NCBI GenBank assembly: GCA_030760725.1
Contig: JASWHV010000012.1
Span: 40,331,652-40,395,651 of the forward strand
Reading direction: 5' to 3'
Source: Neostapfia colusana
Taxonomy: Eukaryota; Streptophyta; Magnoliopsida; Poales; Poaceae
DNA length: 64,000 bases
Part shown: in pieces, positions 43,765-56,602 of the stretch
Layout: each line of letters opens with the position of its first letter
Position numbering within the stretch: the first letter of the stretch is position 1
Notes under the pieces: generated by a model
Databases searched by the model: none
The model's input: only the letters and a program-made list of their open reading frames with translations
What the model was told of the DNA's origin: nothing
Position numbers and translations under genes: made by a program

Positions 43765-46483
43765 TTAGAAGTATGCAAGTGGGGCTTCAATCACCTTAAC
43801 TCTAACGCAAGAATTTCATCCTAGACATAAGTGATACAAATGAGAACTTTGCAAAAGGTAATTAAATGCAAACTGGGGCTTGCCTGGTTGTGAGTTAAAC
43901 GGGAAGTTAGCTTCTGGTGGAAGGACCTCCAACGGCTCCGGATTGTCCTCAACTTCGGTCACTATATGATATGCAACAACATATATGTATAAGTGAAGAT
44001 GATTTATAAGAAATAAATTTCTATTACTAGCTACTGCTATTAAGGTTTCTCAATTGGCTTTGGGATTTTTCCAATGGATACTAGACTCTCTGAGGATGAT
44101 TTGAGCAAAATTTTAGAAATTCTCATGGAAGCTTGTGGTCTCCAAAATTCCCACAAATACAACGCTTCTCTGAATTTTGGTCCCAAATCTGAAGTTTTGA
44201 CATGGCTAACGGAGGAATATATAACTAGAGCAGGTCTCCCTGGTTCTAACAAAATTTGTTTCATAATTTTTTGAGCTACCTACAGGGAGAAATGGAATTT
44301 TGAAGTTGATATGAAATTCTGAAAAAGTTTCTGTTTATTTTGGAAATTCCAAATGAAGGCTGAACTTTGGATCAGAGTTTAGCCAGCAAATATACTCCAA
44401 TGAAGTTCAAATTTTTACAGGAGATCACTAGAGTTATGAAGGACCTTCTGGCCAAATTTGAGGAAATTCCATAATAGGGATCTCCTGGAATTAATTCCCA
44501 AAATTTAACTTTGATGAATTTTGGAGAAAATTCCAGGGATCTTCAGACCAAATTCTCTGCATTTCTGCAAAGTACTGACTGAGAGGAATCCAAAATTTTT
44601 TTTCACAAATTTTGTATATTCCTACTGAAAGTTCTGGGGTTTTAAAGTTTGACCTAAATCTGAAATTCGGGAAAAGTTTAAACTCTGGTTGTGGGCCGCA
44701 CTGTTTGAACTGGGCCAGTGACATCGCAGCCACACCGAGGCCTACGGGGTTTTCCCTGGGCAGCCGCACCCGATCCGGTGCCACAACCGATCCCCGCTGG
44801 AAGAACAGAGGCTACCGGTGGGTCCCACCTGAGCGTCTTCCTCCTTGGGCTAACAGAGCTCCGCGGCGGCGTACGCAGGCTAGTTCCGCCGGAACTGGGT
44901 TCCCGGCCTCCCCTGGAGATGCCACTCACCGCCTAGCCCTAATACGGTCTTCTAACACTTCTAGGAGGGCGGTGGCCGCCGGCGATGGCCGGAAGTATGC
45001 GTGCCACGGCGGCAGCGGCAGTTAGTGTTTCGGTAAAGGTGTTCTAGCACTACAATGCACCAAACTGGCTGGTTTTTGCTCGGGGAGCACCAGTGGAATT
45101 TGAGAAATACGAAACGAAGAAGCTTGGAAGCTCAAACCGCCGGCAAACCCACTCTCGATGGTGAGCCAAGGGGTCTTGCGGTGGCGGCGAGGAAAACGGC
45201 GATAACTCAGCCGATTCTCCATGGTTTTTGTTGCTTCTTCTTCGAGGACGGCCGCTAGGATGTGAGGAAACTACTTACTAACGATCTCGACCGGTGGTAG
45301 CACGTGTAGATAGAATTTGGGTGTAGACCGAGCTCGGTGGAGGAGTGCTAGGTTTCAGAAAACCCTAAAATTCTTGCTAACAGAGTGATCAATTGACGAA
45401 CGGTTTGCTGCTACACGTTCTAGGGATCCAAACACACCTCTTTCGTGTAGGGAAGTGGAGACGACGATGGCTGCAGCTCCTTGTCGACGGTGAGCCGATT
45501 GGTTCCGCCGCGAGCACTTCGGAGTAGCAGCGCAACTTTCGTTTTTCACACGCCAATGAGCTGGGAACGTCAAAACCGAGCTGGGAGGATGCTTGTGCAT
45601 GACCTTGCGCTTCTTTGTGGTGTTGAACGCTCGAGCAACCGGAGCTCGGCAGGTTGTGTGCAAGCAGAACCGAGAGCGCGGCGCCAGTGCGTGTTCTTCG
45701 CAGGAGAGAACGGGGAGAGCTGCGAGCGAGTGAGAGAAGCGAAGAGGAACTTCGACGCTGTGGCTGTGGCGTGTTGAAGTGACCAAATGACCAATGAAGC
45801 AGGAGGTGGCTCCGGGACTCATCCGGCGGGGTTCTGCGCTGGGAGCTGGCGCTCGCTCGGTGATCGACCGAAGGAAAACAGAGGCGGTTTGAGGCTAAGA
45901 GTGGCTGACATGCGGACCCTGGCTCACCTAATTTCAGCTGATATTTTCCTTTTATCCTCCAAATTAAATGCTTTATTTCACCTCAAAGTCATGGTTTGAA
46001 TTTTTGGAATTCAAATTTATTAAATTTTGGGTGTGGAATTTGAACTGTATTTGTCTTTTGGCATTTGAATAAGAATTTGAATCTTTCTTCCTCCATTACT
46101 CCAAATGCATGGCAAACCATACTTAAATAATCTGAACTTTGGCATGGATGCTGATCCAAATTATGGGAACACATTTGTGAACCAAATTTACAGTTTGGGG
46201 AAATTTAAATTTGAAACTGAAATTTGAATCCATCTTTGAGGGCTTCCTCTTTTAATTCCAAACAAATGGTAAAACCCCTCCAAATTAGCTGAAATTTGGG
46301 AGGCTTTACTATTTGACTATGGAGAACTAAATTTCCGGTTTAGGTCCTCATGTTTGGAAATTTTTGAGAGATTTGAATCAGCACTTTGAACTCCCACCGT
46401 TATAATTCAAAGTTTTAATTCCCCTCATTTTTCCTAAGTGTGATTGTGCTGAATTTCTTTCTAGCATTTTTGGGGATTTTACA
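43765..46483 (-). mobile_element. 3' LTR of element D, U3 and middle part
   Basis: On the minus strand it starts TGTAAAATCCCC at 46483, next to a polypurine tract, and matches 53930-56589 closely over 2.7 kb. Similarity stops near 43765. The frame at 45355-45822 recurs in the partner LTR and is not supported as a gene. The stretch at 45950-46480 is AT-rich with words like AATTTGAAATTTGAA. Confidence 0.8.
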
Positions 46484-46497
46484 TCCCTCCCCTTAAA
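46484..46497 (-). other. Polypurine tract of element D
   Basis: On the minus strand TTTAAGGGGAGGGA lies directly before the LTR start. Confidence 0.8.
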
Positions 46498-46544
46498 AGA
46501 ATCTCGTCCCAAGATTTCAAAGGAAAAGCAAAGTAGGGAAAAGT

Positions 46545-49500
46545 TTACCGGGTATACAATGATAGAAAATCTGGATAATTTGCTTGTAGATAGTCCTCGC
46601 TTTCCCATGTCGCCTCATCAACGGTATGGTTACTCCACAAGACTTTATAAAACCATAAAGTCCGGTTTCTTGTGGCATGAGTCTTTTCATCGATAATCCA
46701 GATAGGATACTCCAAATATGTAAGGTCTGGTTGGAGAACCTCTATGTCTTCGGTGCGGATCTTGGCCGAGGGCTTGAGGCATTTCCTCAGCTGAGAGATG
46801 TGGAATACGTTGTGAATTCCTGCGAGTGACGTCATTAACTCCAAGCGATAGGCCACGGGTCCGCATTTTTCAATGACGGCGAACAGACCGATGAATCACG
46901 GAGCAAGCTTTCCTTTCACTCCAAAGCGATGAACTCTATTCATCGGAGACACCCGGACATAAACCTGGTCCCCGATGTCGAAGTAGAGAGGACGGCGTCT
47001 TTTATCCGCATAGCTCTTCTGACGAGATTGAACAGCCTTAAGATTGGCCTGTATTTCTCATACTCGTTCTTCGGCCTCATTCACAAGCTCAATGCCGTAT
47101 ATCACTCGTTCGCCTGACTCACATCAGTTGAGTGGTGTGCGACATTTCTGGCCGTAGAGAGCTTCATACGGCGCCATCTTTATGCTAGCTTGATAGCCAT
47201 TTTATATGAAAACTCCGCCAACGGCAAATGATCGTCCCAGTTTTTACCGTGGTGGATGGCACAAGCGCGTAGCATATCTTCAAGCACTTGATTCACCCGT
47301 TCAGTTTGACCATCCGTCTGCGGGTGATATGCGGAGCTTCGGATCAGTTTGGTCCCCAATGACGCATGCAGCTGCTCCCAAAATCGAGCAACGAACAGCG
47401 TACCGCGATCTGAAATGATTGTGTGGGGAACACCATGCAAGCATAAGATCCTTGCAATATACAACTCCGCATATTGCTTGCAACATATTTTGTATGTACG
47501 GGAATAAAATGAGCTGACTTGGTTAGTCGATCGACTATCACCCAAATCGAATCATGCTTGTGGGACGTGAGAGGTAACCCAACTATAAAATCCATGCTGA
47601 TATCCTCCCACTTCCACGCTGGAATGTTCAATGGTTGCAGCTGTCCGGCTTTACACATATGGTCGACTTTCACCCGCCGACACGTATCACATTCGGATAC
47701 GTACTTTGTGATTCCTCTTTTCATCCGTGTCCACCAAAACCTAGTTATCAGATCTTGATACATCTTATTGCTGACCGGATGAATAGAATACTTGGACAAG
47801 TGAGCTTCATCCAAAATTTTCTTCCAAAGCTTCATGTCACGGGGTACCACCATACTGTCTTTAAACCATAGAGTAGCGTGTTCATCCCTTCGGAAGCATT
47901 TCATTTCACCATTCTTCATTCCTTTCTGAATGTGCGACATTCCCACGTCTTTCTTCTGAGCTTCCATAATCTCCTCTCGTATGGTAGGGATGAGAGCAAG
48001 ATTATATAATGCCTCATATGGAACCGAATATAAACTCGGCTCCTCCTCTTCAAGCGGAGTAATGGACAGATTGTTGACGTGAGATTTGCGGCTCAAGGCA
48101 TCGGTAACCACGTTTGCCTTGCTGGGATGGTAGTGAATCTCAATTCCATAATCTTTGATCAGTTCTAACCATCTTTGTTGCCGCATATTCAACTCCTTTT
48201 GAGTGAATATATACTTCAAACTTTTGTGGTGGTGTAGAGATGCACTAAGTTTCCAACTAGATAATGCCTCCACATTTTTAACGCCAATACCACAGCAGTG
48301 AGCTCAAGATCATGAGTCGGATAGTGCTGCTCATGGTTACGAAGTTGACGTGAGCCATAGGCGACCACTCTTCCTCCTTGTATCAATACACAGCCAAGCC
48401 CGATACCGGACGCATCACAATATACGTCAAAGGGCTTGGTCGTATCCGGATGAGCTAACACCGGGGCTGTTGTAATATGCTTCACCAATGCTTGGAAAGC
48501 TCCTTCACATGCTGATCTCCACACATATTTAATCCCCTTTTTCAACAATTCAGTCATCGGTTTAGCAAGCTTGGAGAAGCTCGGGATAAATCTCTTATAA
48601 TATCCCGCTAGACCAAGGAAACTTCTAACTTCAAGGACAGATGTGGGGGATTTCCATTTCAGCACTTGTTCAATTTTGCTTGGATCAACTGCAATGCCTT
48701 CCGCAGAAATAATATGACCAAGAAATGGCACTTGGCTGATCCAAAACTCGCACTTGCTGAACTTGGCATAAAGCTTATGGTCTCGCAATCGTTGAAGCAC
48801 GATATGCAAGTGTCGGCGTGTTCTTTTTCAGACTTGGAATAAACCAAGATGTCGTCGATAAACACCACCACGAACTTGTTCAACTCTGGCATGAACACTG
48901 AGTTCATGAGATTCATGAAATGTGCCGGCGCGTTGGTGAGACCAAAAGACGTGATGAGATATTCATACAATCCATATCTTGTCCAGAAGGCCGTCTTTGC
49001 CGCTCGGATCTTGATTTGGTGATATCCGGAGCGAAGATCCATCTTTCAAAATACACTTGCACTCACAAGTTGATATCGATGCGGGGCAGTGGATATTTAT
49101 TTTTGATGGTGACGGTGTTGAGAGGTCGGTAATCCACACACAACCTCAAGGTTTCATCCTTCTTTTTTACAAACAGCGCCGAGCATCCACATGGCGAGAA
49201 ACTCGGCCGAATGAAACCCTTACTCATCAGATCATTGAGCTGCTCCTTCAATTTGGCTAGCTCATTCGGAGCCATCTTATACGTTCTCTGTGATATCGGT
49301 GTTGTCCCGGGTACAAGTTCGATCTTGAACTCGACACCCCTTTCGGGTAGCATGCCCGGGAGATCATCCGGAAATACGTCTGGGTATTCATGGACGACAC
49401 AAATATCCTCAAGTTTTGTGGCTTCCGTGTTATATGTGGCTGGGATTTCTTGGACCGAACGGTCAAGAAAGAGAATATGTGGTTCAGGAAGTGGAGAGTT
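46545..49500 (-). pseudogene. RT, RNase H and integrase of chromovirus D, broken
   Basis: Read downward from 49500: FPDDLPGMLPERGVEFKIEL, LRLCVDYRPLNTVTIKNKY, MDLRSGYHQIKI and FVVVFIDDILVYS (near 48860), then RNase H (FDVYCDASGIGLGCVL, near 48430) and HHKSLKYIFTQKEL. Integrase has IHPVSNKMYQDL ... ECDTCRRVKVDH (zinc module), DFIVGLPL, IISDRGTLFVARFW, TDGQTERVNQVLEDM. The end has HNVFHISQLRKCLKPS and the chromodomain-type VLWSNHTVDEATWESED (46610-46560). Frameshifts near 49050, 48800, 48250, 47350 and around 46860-47180 break it. The wording fits the Del/Tekay side of chromoviruses. Confidence 0.85.
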
Positions 49501-51047
49501 TAAATGAACCACTCGTGGAGCGATGTCAAAAAGAGCACCATGGCGATGTAGCCATGACATTTCTAAAATGACATCGAGTTTTTGACTCTCTAACATAATT
49601 AGAGAAGTCAGATATAGATTTCCACCCAATTGCAATGGTGCTCTATAGACCATCCTATCAGCTGTTATTTTCCCACCCGGAGAGCAAATCAAGTATGAAC
49701 TTTTTGTGGGAATGATAGGCAATTGATATTTAATAATATAAGATAGACTTATGAAATCATGGGTGGCACCAGAGTCAAAAAGTATGACTACGGGATGATC
49801 TAAATAAGAAAATGTACCTGCGAGGATGGGTTCGCCTTCCGGCACGTCTTCAATGGCTAAGTGGTGGACGTTGCCGGGTTTTGGTGCTGGTTTCTTGGGC
49901 TGGTTGCGGGGCTGGTTTGCACCCTGATACGGTGGTGGTCCCCTGCCCTGTCGCTGCTCGGGGCAGTCCCTGGCAATATGCCCGACACGGCCACAGATGA
50001 AGCACGTGTATTGTGTTGGGGTCCCTCTGAATTGAGGATGGAATCCCAGTGCACGCGATTGAAATGTACTCGCACGCGGGACCATCCTTTTCTGCTGCTG
50101 TTGCTGTGGTTGATACAACGGTCGGAAGCTTGGTGCATTAAATTGAAGGCCGTGAAACTGAGGCGGTAGTGCCGGTGGCTGCCATCTCTGACCGGATGGT
50201 GAGCGATACACCACTCAGTATTTCTGTGGATACCACTGCAGCTCGTCAGCGCACTGTGTTTCCTCTTATCAGAACCACGCTCGCGCTGACCGTCTTCTTG
50301 TACAATCGTGGCATTGACAAGGTCGTTGAATGTGCCACAGTTACTTTGGGCGAGATGGACCTTCATTTTTTAATTCAGGCACCGGAAGAAAGTGTTGCAC
50401 TTCTGTTCTTCCGTCGCCACATATTCTGGCACATATTGTGCCCGCCGGTTGAATGCTCTGGAGGACTCATGAGCACTCCTCTCACCTTGTTTCAGCTCCA
50501 GAAACTCCTGGAGCTTCCTCTGCATAACTCCGGGAGGTATATGGTAGGCACGGAATGCCTCCCGGAACTCTGACCTAGTGGCGGCATGGCCAGTCGGTAA
50601 TGAGGCGGTGTAGTTTGCCCACCATGTACCGGCTTCCCTTGCAGCTGTTGCGCTGCAAACTTCTGGTGTTCAGAGAACAGAAGTAGACCAAACTTTGCCT
50701 CGAGAGTGCGGATAAAGCTTTCTGCTTCCAAAGGATCTTCGGCCTTCGTAAAGACCGGTGAGGGTTGCCAAGAAGTCCGAGTATGAACTCTGTTGGGGCT
50801 GGTGTTGCCCATTGTCTTGGCGTCCTCCCTGACTGGATGCATTCTGTTGCACTAGTATCTGCAGCAATTCGGTTTGCTCGTCACGCGAGCCGAGCACTGC
50901 GGCGAGAACCTCCGTGAGATTTCTTGGATGTTCTGGTGGTGGAGGAGGTGGTTGTTGCTGCGTCGTGGTTTGCTCCGGGGGTGGAGACTCATCACCATGA
51001 CCTTGACTTGGGCCTCCCTCCTCGTGCGTGGACCATGTATGCACCAT
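49501..51047 (-). pseudogene. gag and protease of chromovirus D, broken
   Basis: Gag begins near 51047 (or Met at 51067) with a Gln/Pro-rich leader (TTTQQQPPPPPPEHPRNLTE) and EDPLEAESFIRTLEAKFGLL (about 50730). The capsid middle is disrupted between 50215 and 50490. A CCHC knuckle CFICGRVGHIARDC (near 50000) and protease ILFDSGATHDFISLSY (near 49780) follow, then MLESQKLDVILEMSWLHRHG; here the usual Gly of ILGM-W is Glu. Confidence 0.82.
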
Positions 51048-51067
51048 TCTGCATTCGCACCATTCAA

Positions 51068-53008
51068 ACGATCAGCACATGTTTGTTTACTTCGTCCAGT
51101 CTATACAATAATAGTGCGAGAATGAACAAATGACACACATAACTTTCACACATATGGATAAAGTATACACTTTATACAACATATACATCTCTGGACCATG
51201 TCACCACAATCGAGTTCTAAAGTAATGAACTTTAGGGATTAAAAGTTCATTTCGACCATCGTGGGTCACCACGGGATGTTAAGTGCGTTAGCATGCATAT
51301 ATCCTCGCTATTGTACAAGACCCAAACATGTCCTCGCTCAAAGTAATATGTTGGATGCATAACATTTCTGAATCCAATCCACTTTTTTACAACAGCCATT
51401 GGATATCGAAATGTGAAACCAAGTGTTTTGAATTGAAAACTTCAAACATGGTTTTCCTTATTAAATTCTGGTCCAGCTGACCAGTCTAGAGAATTCGACT
51501 GTTTTAACTACTTTCGAGGCAAAATCTGGACTGGAGTTCAACAACAAAGTTGTAGTAGACTCAAAAAGGAATCCAGATTATATTTATTTGTCTCCATAGC
51601 ATTTCTACTTTAGGAGTTATTATTTTTACAAATTGATGGGTTTTCTCTCAGGAATTTTGACAGCACCTCCTTTGCGAGTGGCTGTTTTGCTCACAAAATT
51701 CCAACTATTTCTGCCCCCAATCTGGGAAAACATTGAAATACAAAGTTGTAGAAAATATCCTACACTTTCCACTGGTGTCTTACCTGACCCTTAGAAATTT
51801 TTCTACAGGAAGCTATGGTCGAAATACAGAAAATTCCAGAGAGCATTTTTGGTCTGCCCTGTTTCTGGACAGTGCATACTCATTTGAGATTTTCATCCAT
51901 TTCGAGGGATATTCTGTTATGGCGTTCTACAGAAAAGTTGTAGAAGACTTCAAAACCTTTCCAGAATAGAATCACACCGCTCCATTGGTTCAACCAATCA
52001 AAATCTATGTCCTGTTTAATTTCAGCAAAAATTCTGCCAAAAACAGGGAAGGTTATCCCTAAGTCTTTGGAAATGAAGCTATACTCCCAATTGCCTCTCA
52101 GCTCAATATGGGAGTTCAATAACCCTTAAATTGAATCCTAAAGTCCAAATTCACTCTTTTATTTGAAAACACCATTTTTATGCAATTAATAACTCATCTC
52201 GGTACTACGTTTCCTCACCAAAGAAAAATCCTAAGCTGGTATTCCGGCATGTCCGTGTCAAATGGTGGAACTAGAAACGTCACTCACAAACGATTTCTAA
52301 ACGTCATGCTCTAATGTGGTTAATGTACCTGCAGAAAACCACAAAATAATGGTGCACACAAAGGTTGACCTTTTCAAGCAGGTCCATATCATAGTAAAAA
52401 CGGACGCTCCGTATCATTTCCATACGGATCGTCCTAGAGTCAGATCACGTCTCAAGGTACATGGTCGTGTTTTCACACCACAAGGCGGGGAACCCGAGTA
52501 GATCACGAACGGGTCGTCACAGTTGGGAATTTTATCAACCCAACGGATACCACCTACTGCCTCATGACCGTTGATGCACGCCAATGGCGAGCGCTGCGTA
52601 TGACCCTTTGAACATTGAACGTTCAAGAGTTGCACACTATCGTGTTTCTTACCACACGATGGGGTATCCTCGCTTTTGCCTGAAGCACACTGGGGATCAG
52701 CGTTTTCATATGCTCTCAAACCATGAGAAGGTTCAGAGACTCATATTCACTACCGTGCCAAGCCATGGTAAACTATTCCATACCATTGCTCGTATGGCGA
52801 GCTTACCGCAATTGATCCACCTGCGGTGGCGTACCTTACCTCTTACCGGACGTCGGAGCGTCATTACAAATTAATAACAAGTATATTAGCATTTCCACCT
52901 TAGTAGCTACTACTATAATAGACCTTATGTGGGTATAGTGACTAATCCTCACTCGACTACTTCTAATTTTCAAAATAAGCTCTTTTCGAGCATGCTATTC
53001 CCAATGCA
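51068..53008 (-). other. Long leader of element D
   Basis: 1.9 kb lies between primer site and gag, long for this type. It is mostly AT-rich with no coding motif (51130-52400); the sequence AAAGTTGTAG recurs (near 51547, 51742, 51938), suggesting internal duplication. The part 52480-52880 is less AT-rich and holds open frames on both strands. It may include an insertion or a decayed accessory frame. Confidence 0.4.
52584..52874 (+). CDS. Unrecognised 96-residue frame, antisense to element D
   Basis: An open frame from ATG 52584 reads MASAAYDPLNIERSR, then VSYHTMGYPRFCLKH, MLSNHEKVQRLIF and HTIARMASLPQLIHLRW. I recognise no family. The composition looks protein-like, but the frame opposes the element and a stop lies just upstream. 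It could be a remnant of an accessory frame from another element, or chance. Confidence 0.2.
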   Translation: MASAAYDPLNIERSRVAHYRVSYHTMGYPRFCLKHTGDQRFHMLSNHEKVQRLIFTTVPSHGKLFHTIARMASLPQLIHLRWRTLPLTGRRSVITN

Positions 53009-53020
53009 GCTCTGATACCA
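53009..53020 (-). other. Primer binding site of element D
   Basis: On the minus strand TGGTATCAGAGC, followed by TGCATTGGG. Four bases separate it from the LTR. Confidence 0.9.
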
Positions 53021-53024
53021 CGTC

Positions 53025-56000
53025 TATGGGGGCCACCCCATGGTCCTCCCACTCCGGGATCGTAGATGGTGGTGCTGTGCGATGCGGCACCTAACAGCAT
53101 ACAAGAAAAGATTAAGAACAACATACAAACTTTTATTTTACATATAACAGTGGAAGTATTTTACAAACCCAATATACAGCGGGAGTCTTACTCATAGCTA
53201 AACTCTCAGCCTAGCTATGCAAAAGTGCAGTCGTCCAGCCCAAGGACGCTACACACTAGCAACATACAACCGGAGATCACGGCAGCGTGCAGGGCTCCAG
53301 CTCGGCCGTGTACCCCATCGGGGGCATCGTCTCATCCTCGGAGCCTCCCTCATAAATCTGACCTGCAACAGCTCAAATATAGCAACCGTGAGCACGATGG
53401 CTCAGCAAGGCTTAACCATCACTTCTAAACATAAGTTTCTAGATGCAAGGATTCTTAATATAGGAAAAGGATATTGCGAGAAAGACACGCCTACAAGCTA
53501 ATCCTTACTTTCAGTTTTACAGCAGCAGATAACATGCCTTATGCAGCCCTCACATTGGAAGTCCACAATCAAACAAGAAACGCTTTCCTCCAATGTGGTT
53601 ATGCCCAAAGTGAAATATAAACTTAATGAGCTCTACATCTACAGCATACATGGTTTCAATACAATAGTAGATCAATGCATCATATTCTTCTGGCTTATTT
53701 TAATTCTTACTACGTCACAACGCAATGAACAAGTGGTACTCAAATAACCGTGATGGACAGTGATTGCAATCAATAGACACCCGGATAACACGTCACATAC
53801 ACCTATTTCAGAAGCGTGGTGCTTCACACCATCCTACTCTGCTGTATGCAGAAACCTTTCAAAGGAAACCCAAATGCCTTACCGGTCCATCCGTAACGAG
53901 CAGGAGGTCCCCGCGTTAGAAGTCATGCAAGTCAGGTTTCAATCACCTTAACTCTAATGCAAGCATTTCACCCTAGACATAAGTGATACAAATGAAAACT
54001 TTTCATAAGGTAATTAAACGCAAACCGGGGCTTTCCTGGTTGCGAGTTAAACGGGAAGTTACCTTCTGGGGGAAGGACCTCCAACGGCCCCGGAGTGTCC
54101 TCAACTTCAGTCACTATATGCAACATATATGTATAAGTGAAAATGATTTATAAGAAATAAACTTCTATTACTAGCTACTGCTATTAAGTTTTCTTAATTG
54201 GCTTTGGGATTTTTCCAATGGATACTATACATTCTGAGGATAATTTGAGCAAAATTTGAGAAATTCTCATGGAAGCTTGTGGTCTCCAAAATTACCACAA
54301 GTACAACGATTCTCTGAATTTTGATCCCAAATCTGAAGTTTTGAAATGGCTAATAGTGAAAGATATAATTAGATCAGGTCTCCCTGGTTCTAACAAAATT
54401 TGTTTCATAATTTTTCGAGCTACCTTCAGGAAGAAATGGAATTTTGAAGTTGATATGAACTCCTGAAAAAGTTTCTGTTTATTTTGGAAATTCCAAATGA
54501 AGGCTGAACTTTGGATCAGAGTTTAGCCTAGCAAATGTACTCCAATGAATCTCAAATGCTTACAGGAGATCACTACAGTTATAAAGGATCTTCTGGCCAA
54601 ATTTGAGGAAATTCCATAACAGGGATCTCCTGGAATTAATTCCCAAAAATGTCAGGGACATTCAGACCAAATTCTCTGCATTTCTACAAAGTACTGACTG
54701 AGAGGAATCCAACAAAATTTGTTTCACAAATTTGGACATTCCTACTGAAAGTTATAGGGTTTCAAAGTTTGACCTAAATCTGAAATTCAGGAAAAGTGTA
54801 AACTCTTGTTGTGGGCCCCACTGTTTGAACTGGGCTAGAGACATCACAGCCACACCAAGGCCCATGGAGTTTTCCCAGCGCAGCCGCACCCGATCCGGCG
54901 CCACAATCGATCCCCGCTGGAAGAACAGAGGCTGATCGGTGGATCTCACCCGAGCGTCTTCCACCTCGCACCAACAAAGGTCCGTGGCGAGGTCCGCCGG
55001 AACTGGGTTCCCGGCCTCCCCCGGAGCTGCCACTCGCCACCTAGCCCTAATACGGTCTGCTGAACACTTCTAGGAGGGCGGAGGCTGCCGGCGATGGCCG
55101 GAAGTATGCGTGCCACAGCGGCAGCGGCGGTTAGGGTTTCGGCGACGGTGTTCTAGCACTACAATGCACCAAACTGCCTGGTTTTTGCTCGGAGAGCACC
55201 AGTGGAATAGGAGAAACACGAAAGAAGAAGCTTGGAAGCTCAAAACGCCGGCAAACCCACTCACGACGGTGAGCCGAGTGGTCTTGCAGTGGCGGGAAGG
55301 AAAATGGTGATAACTCGACTGATTCTCCACGGTTTTCATTGCTTCTTCTTCGAGTTCGGCCGCTAGGATGTGAGGAAACTACTTGCTAATGAGCTCGACT
55401 GGTGGTAGCACGTGTATATTGAATTTAGGTGTAGACCGAGCTCGGTGGAGGAGCGCCTGGTTTCAGAAAACCCTAAAATTCTTGCTAACAGAGTGATCAA
55501 TTGAGAAACGGTTTGCTGCTACATGTTCTAGGGATGCAAACGCACCTCTTTCGTGTAGGGAAGTGGAGACGACGATGGCTGCAGCTCCCTGTCGACGGTG
55601 AGCCGATTAATTCTGCTGCGAGCACTTCGGAGTAGCGGTGCAACTTTCATTTTTCACGCGCCAATGAGCTGGGAACGTTGAAACCAAGCTGGGAGGATGC
55701 TTGTGCATGGCCTTGCGCTTCTTGGTGGTGTTCAATGCTCGAGCAACCGGAGATTGGCAGGTTGTGTGCAAGCAGAACCAAGAGCGCGGCACCAGTGCAC
55801 GTTCTTTGCGGGAGAGAACGGGGAGAGCTGCGAGCGAGCGAGAGAAGCGAAGAGGAACTTCGATGCTGTGGCTGTGGCGTGTTGAAGTGATCAAACAACC
55901 GATCAAGCAGGAGGTGGCGCCAGGACTCATCGGGCGGGGTTTGGCGCTGGGAGCTGGCGCTCGCTCGGTGACCGACCGAAGGAAAACAGAGGCGGTTTGG

Positions 56001-56589
56001 GGCTAAGAGTGGCTGACATGTGGACCCCGCCTCACCTAATTTCAGCTGATATTTTCCTTTTCTCCTCCAAATTAAAAGCTTTGCTTCACCTCGAAGTCAT
56101 GGTTTGAATTTTTGGATCAAATGGATCAAATTTATGGTGTGGAATTTGAACTGTATTTGTATTTTGGCATTTGAATATGAATTTGAATCTTTCTTCCTCC
56201 ATTACTCCAAATGCATGGCAAACCATACTCAAATAATCTGAACTTTAGCATGGATGCTAATCCAAATGTGGGGAACACATTTGTGAAACCAAATTTGCAG
56301 TTTGGGGAAATTGAAATTTGAAACTGAAATTTGAATCCATCTTTGAGGGCTTCCTCTTTTAATTCCAAAAAAATGGTAAAACCCCTCAAAATTAGCTGAA
56401 ATTTGGGAGGCTTACTATTCGACTATGGAGAACTAAATTTTCAGTTTAGGTCCTCATGTTTGGAAATTTTTGAGAGATTTGAATCAGCACTTTGAACTCC
56501 CACCAGTATAATTCAAAGTTTTAATTCCCCTCATTTTTCCTAAGTGTGATTCTGCTGAATTTCTTGCTAGAATCTTTTGGGATTTTACA
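53025..56589 (-). mobile_element. 5' LTR of element D
   Basis: On the minus strand it starts TGTAAAATCCC at 56589 and ends near GGCCCCCATA at 53025, next to the primer site. 3565 bp. Positions 53930-56589 match the 3' LTR; 53025-53930 (U5) has no counterpart there but resembles 56603-56820. Small frames (55607-55930 and others) are not supported. Confidence 0.8.
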
Positions 56590-56602
56590 TCGTGCGGCAT
56601 CC

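Noticed and set aside
45355..45822. 155-codon minus-strand frame with a related frame at 55607-55930
   Set aside because: The two are paired copies within the D LTRs; conservation is explained by LTR duplication, and no domain is seen.
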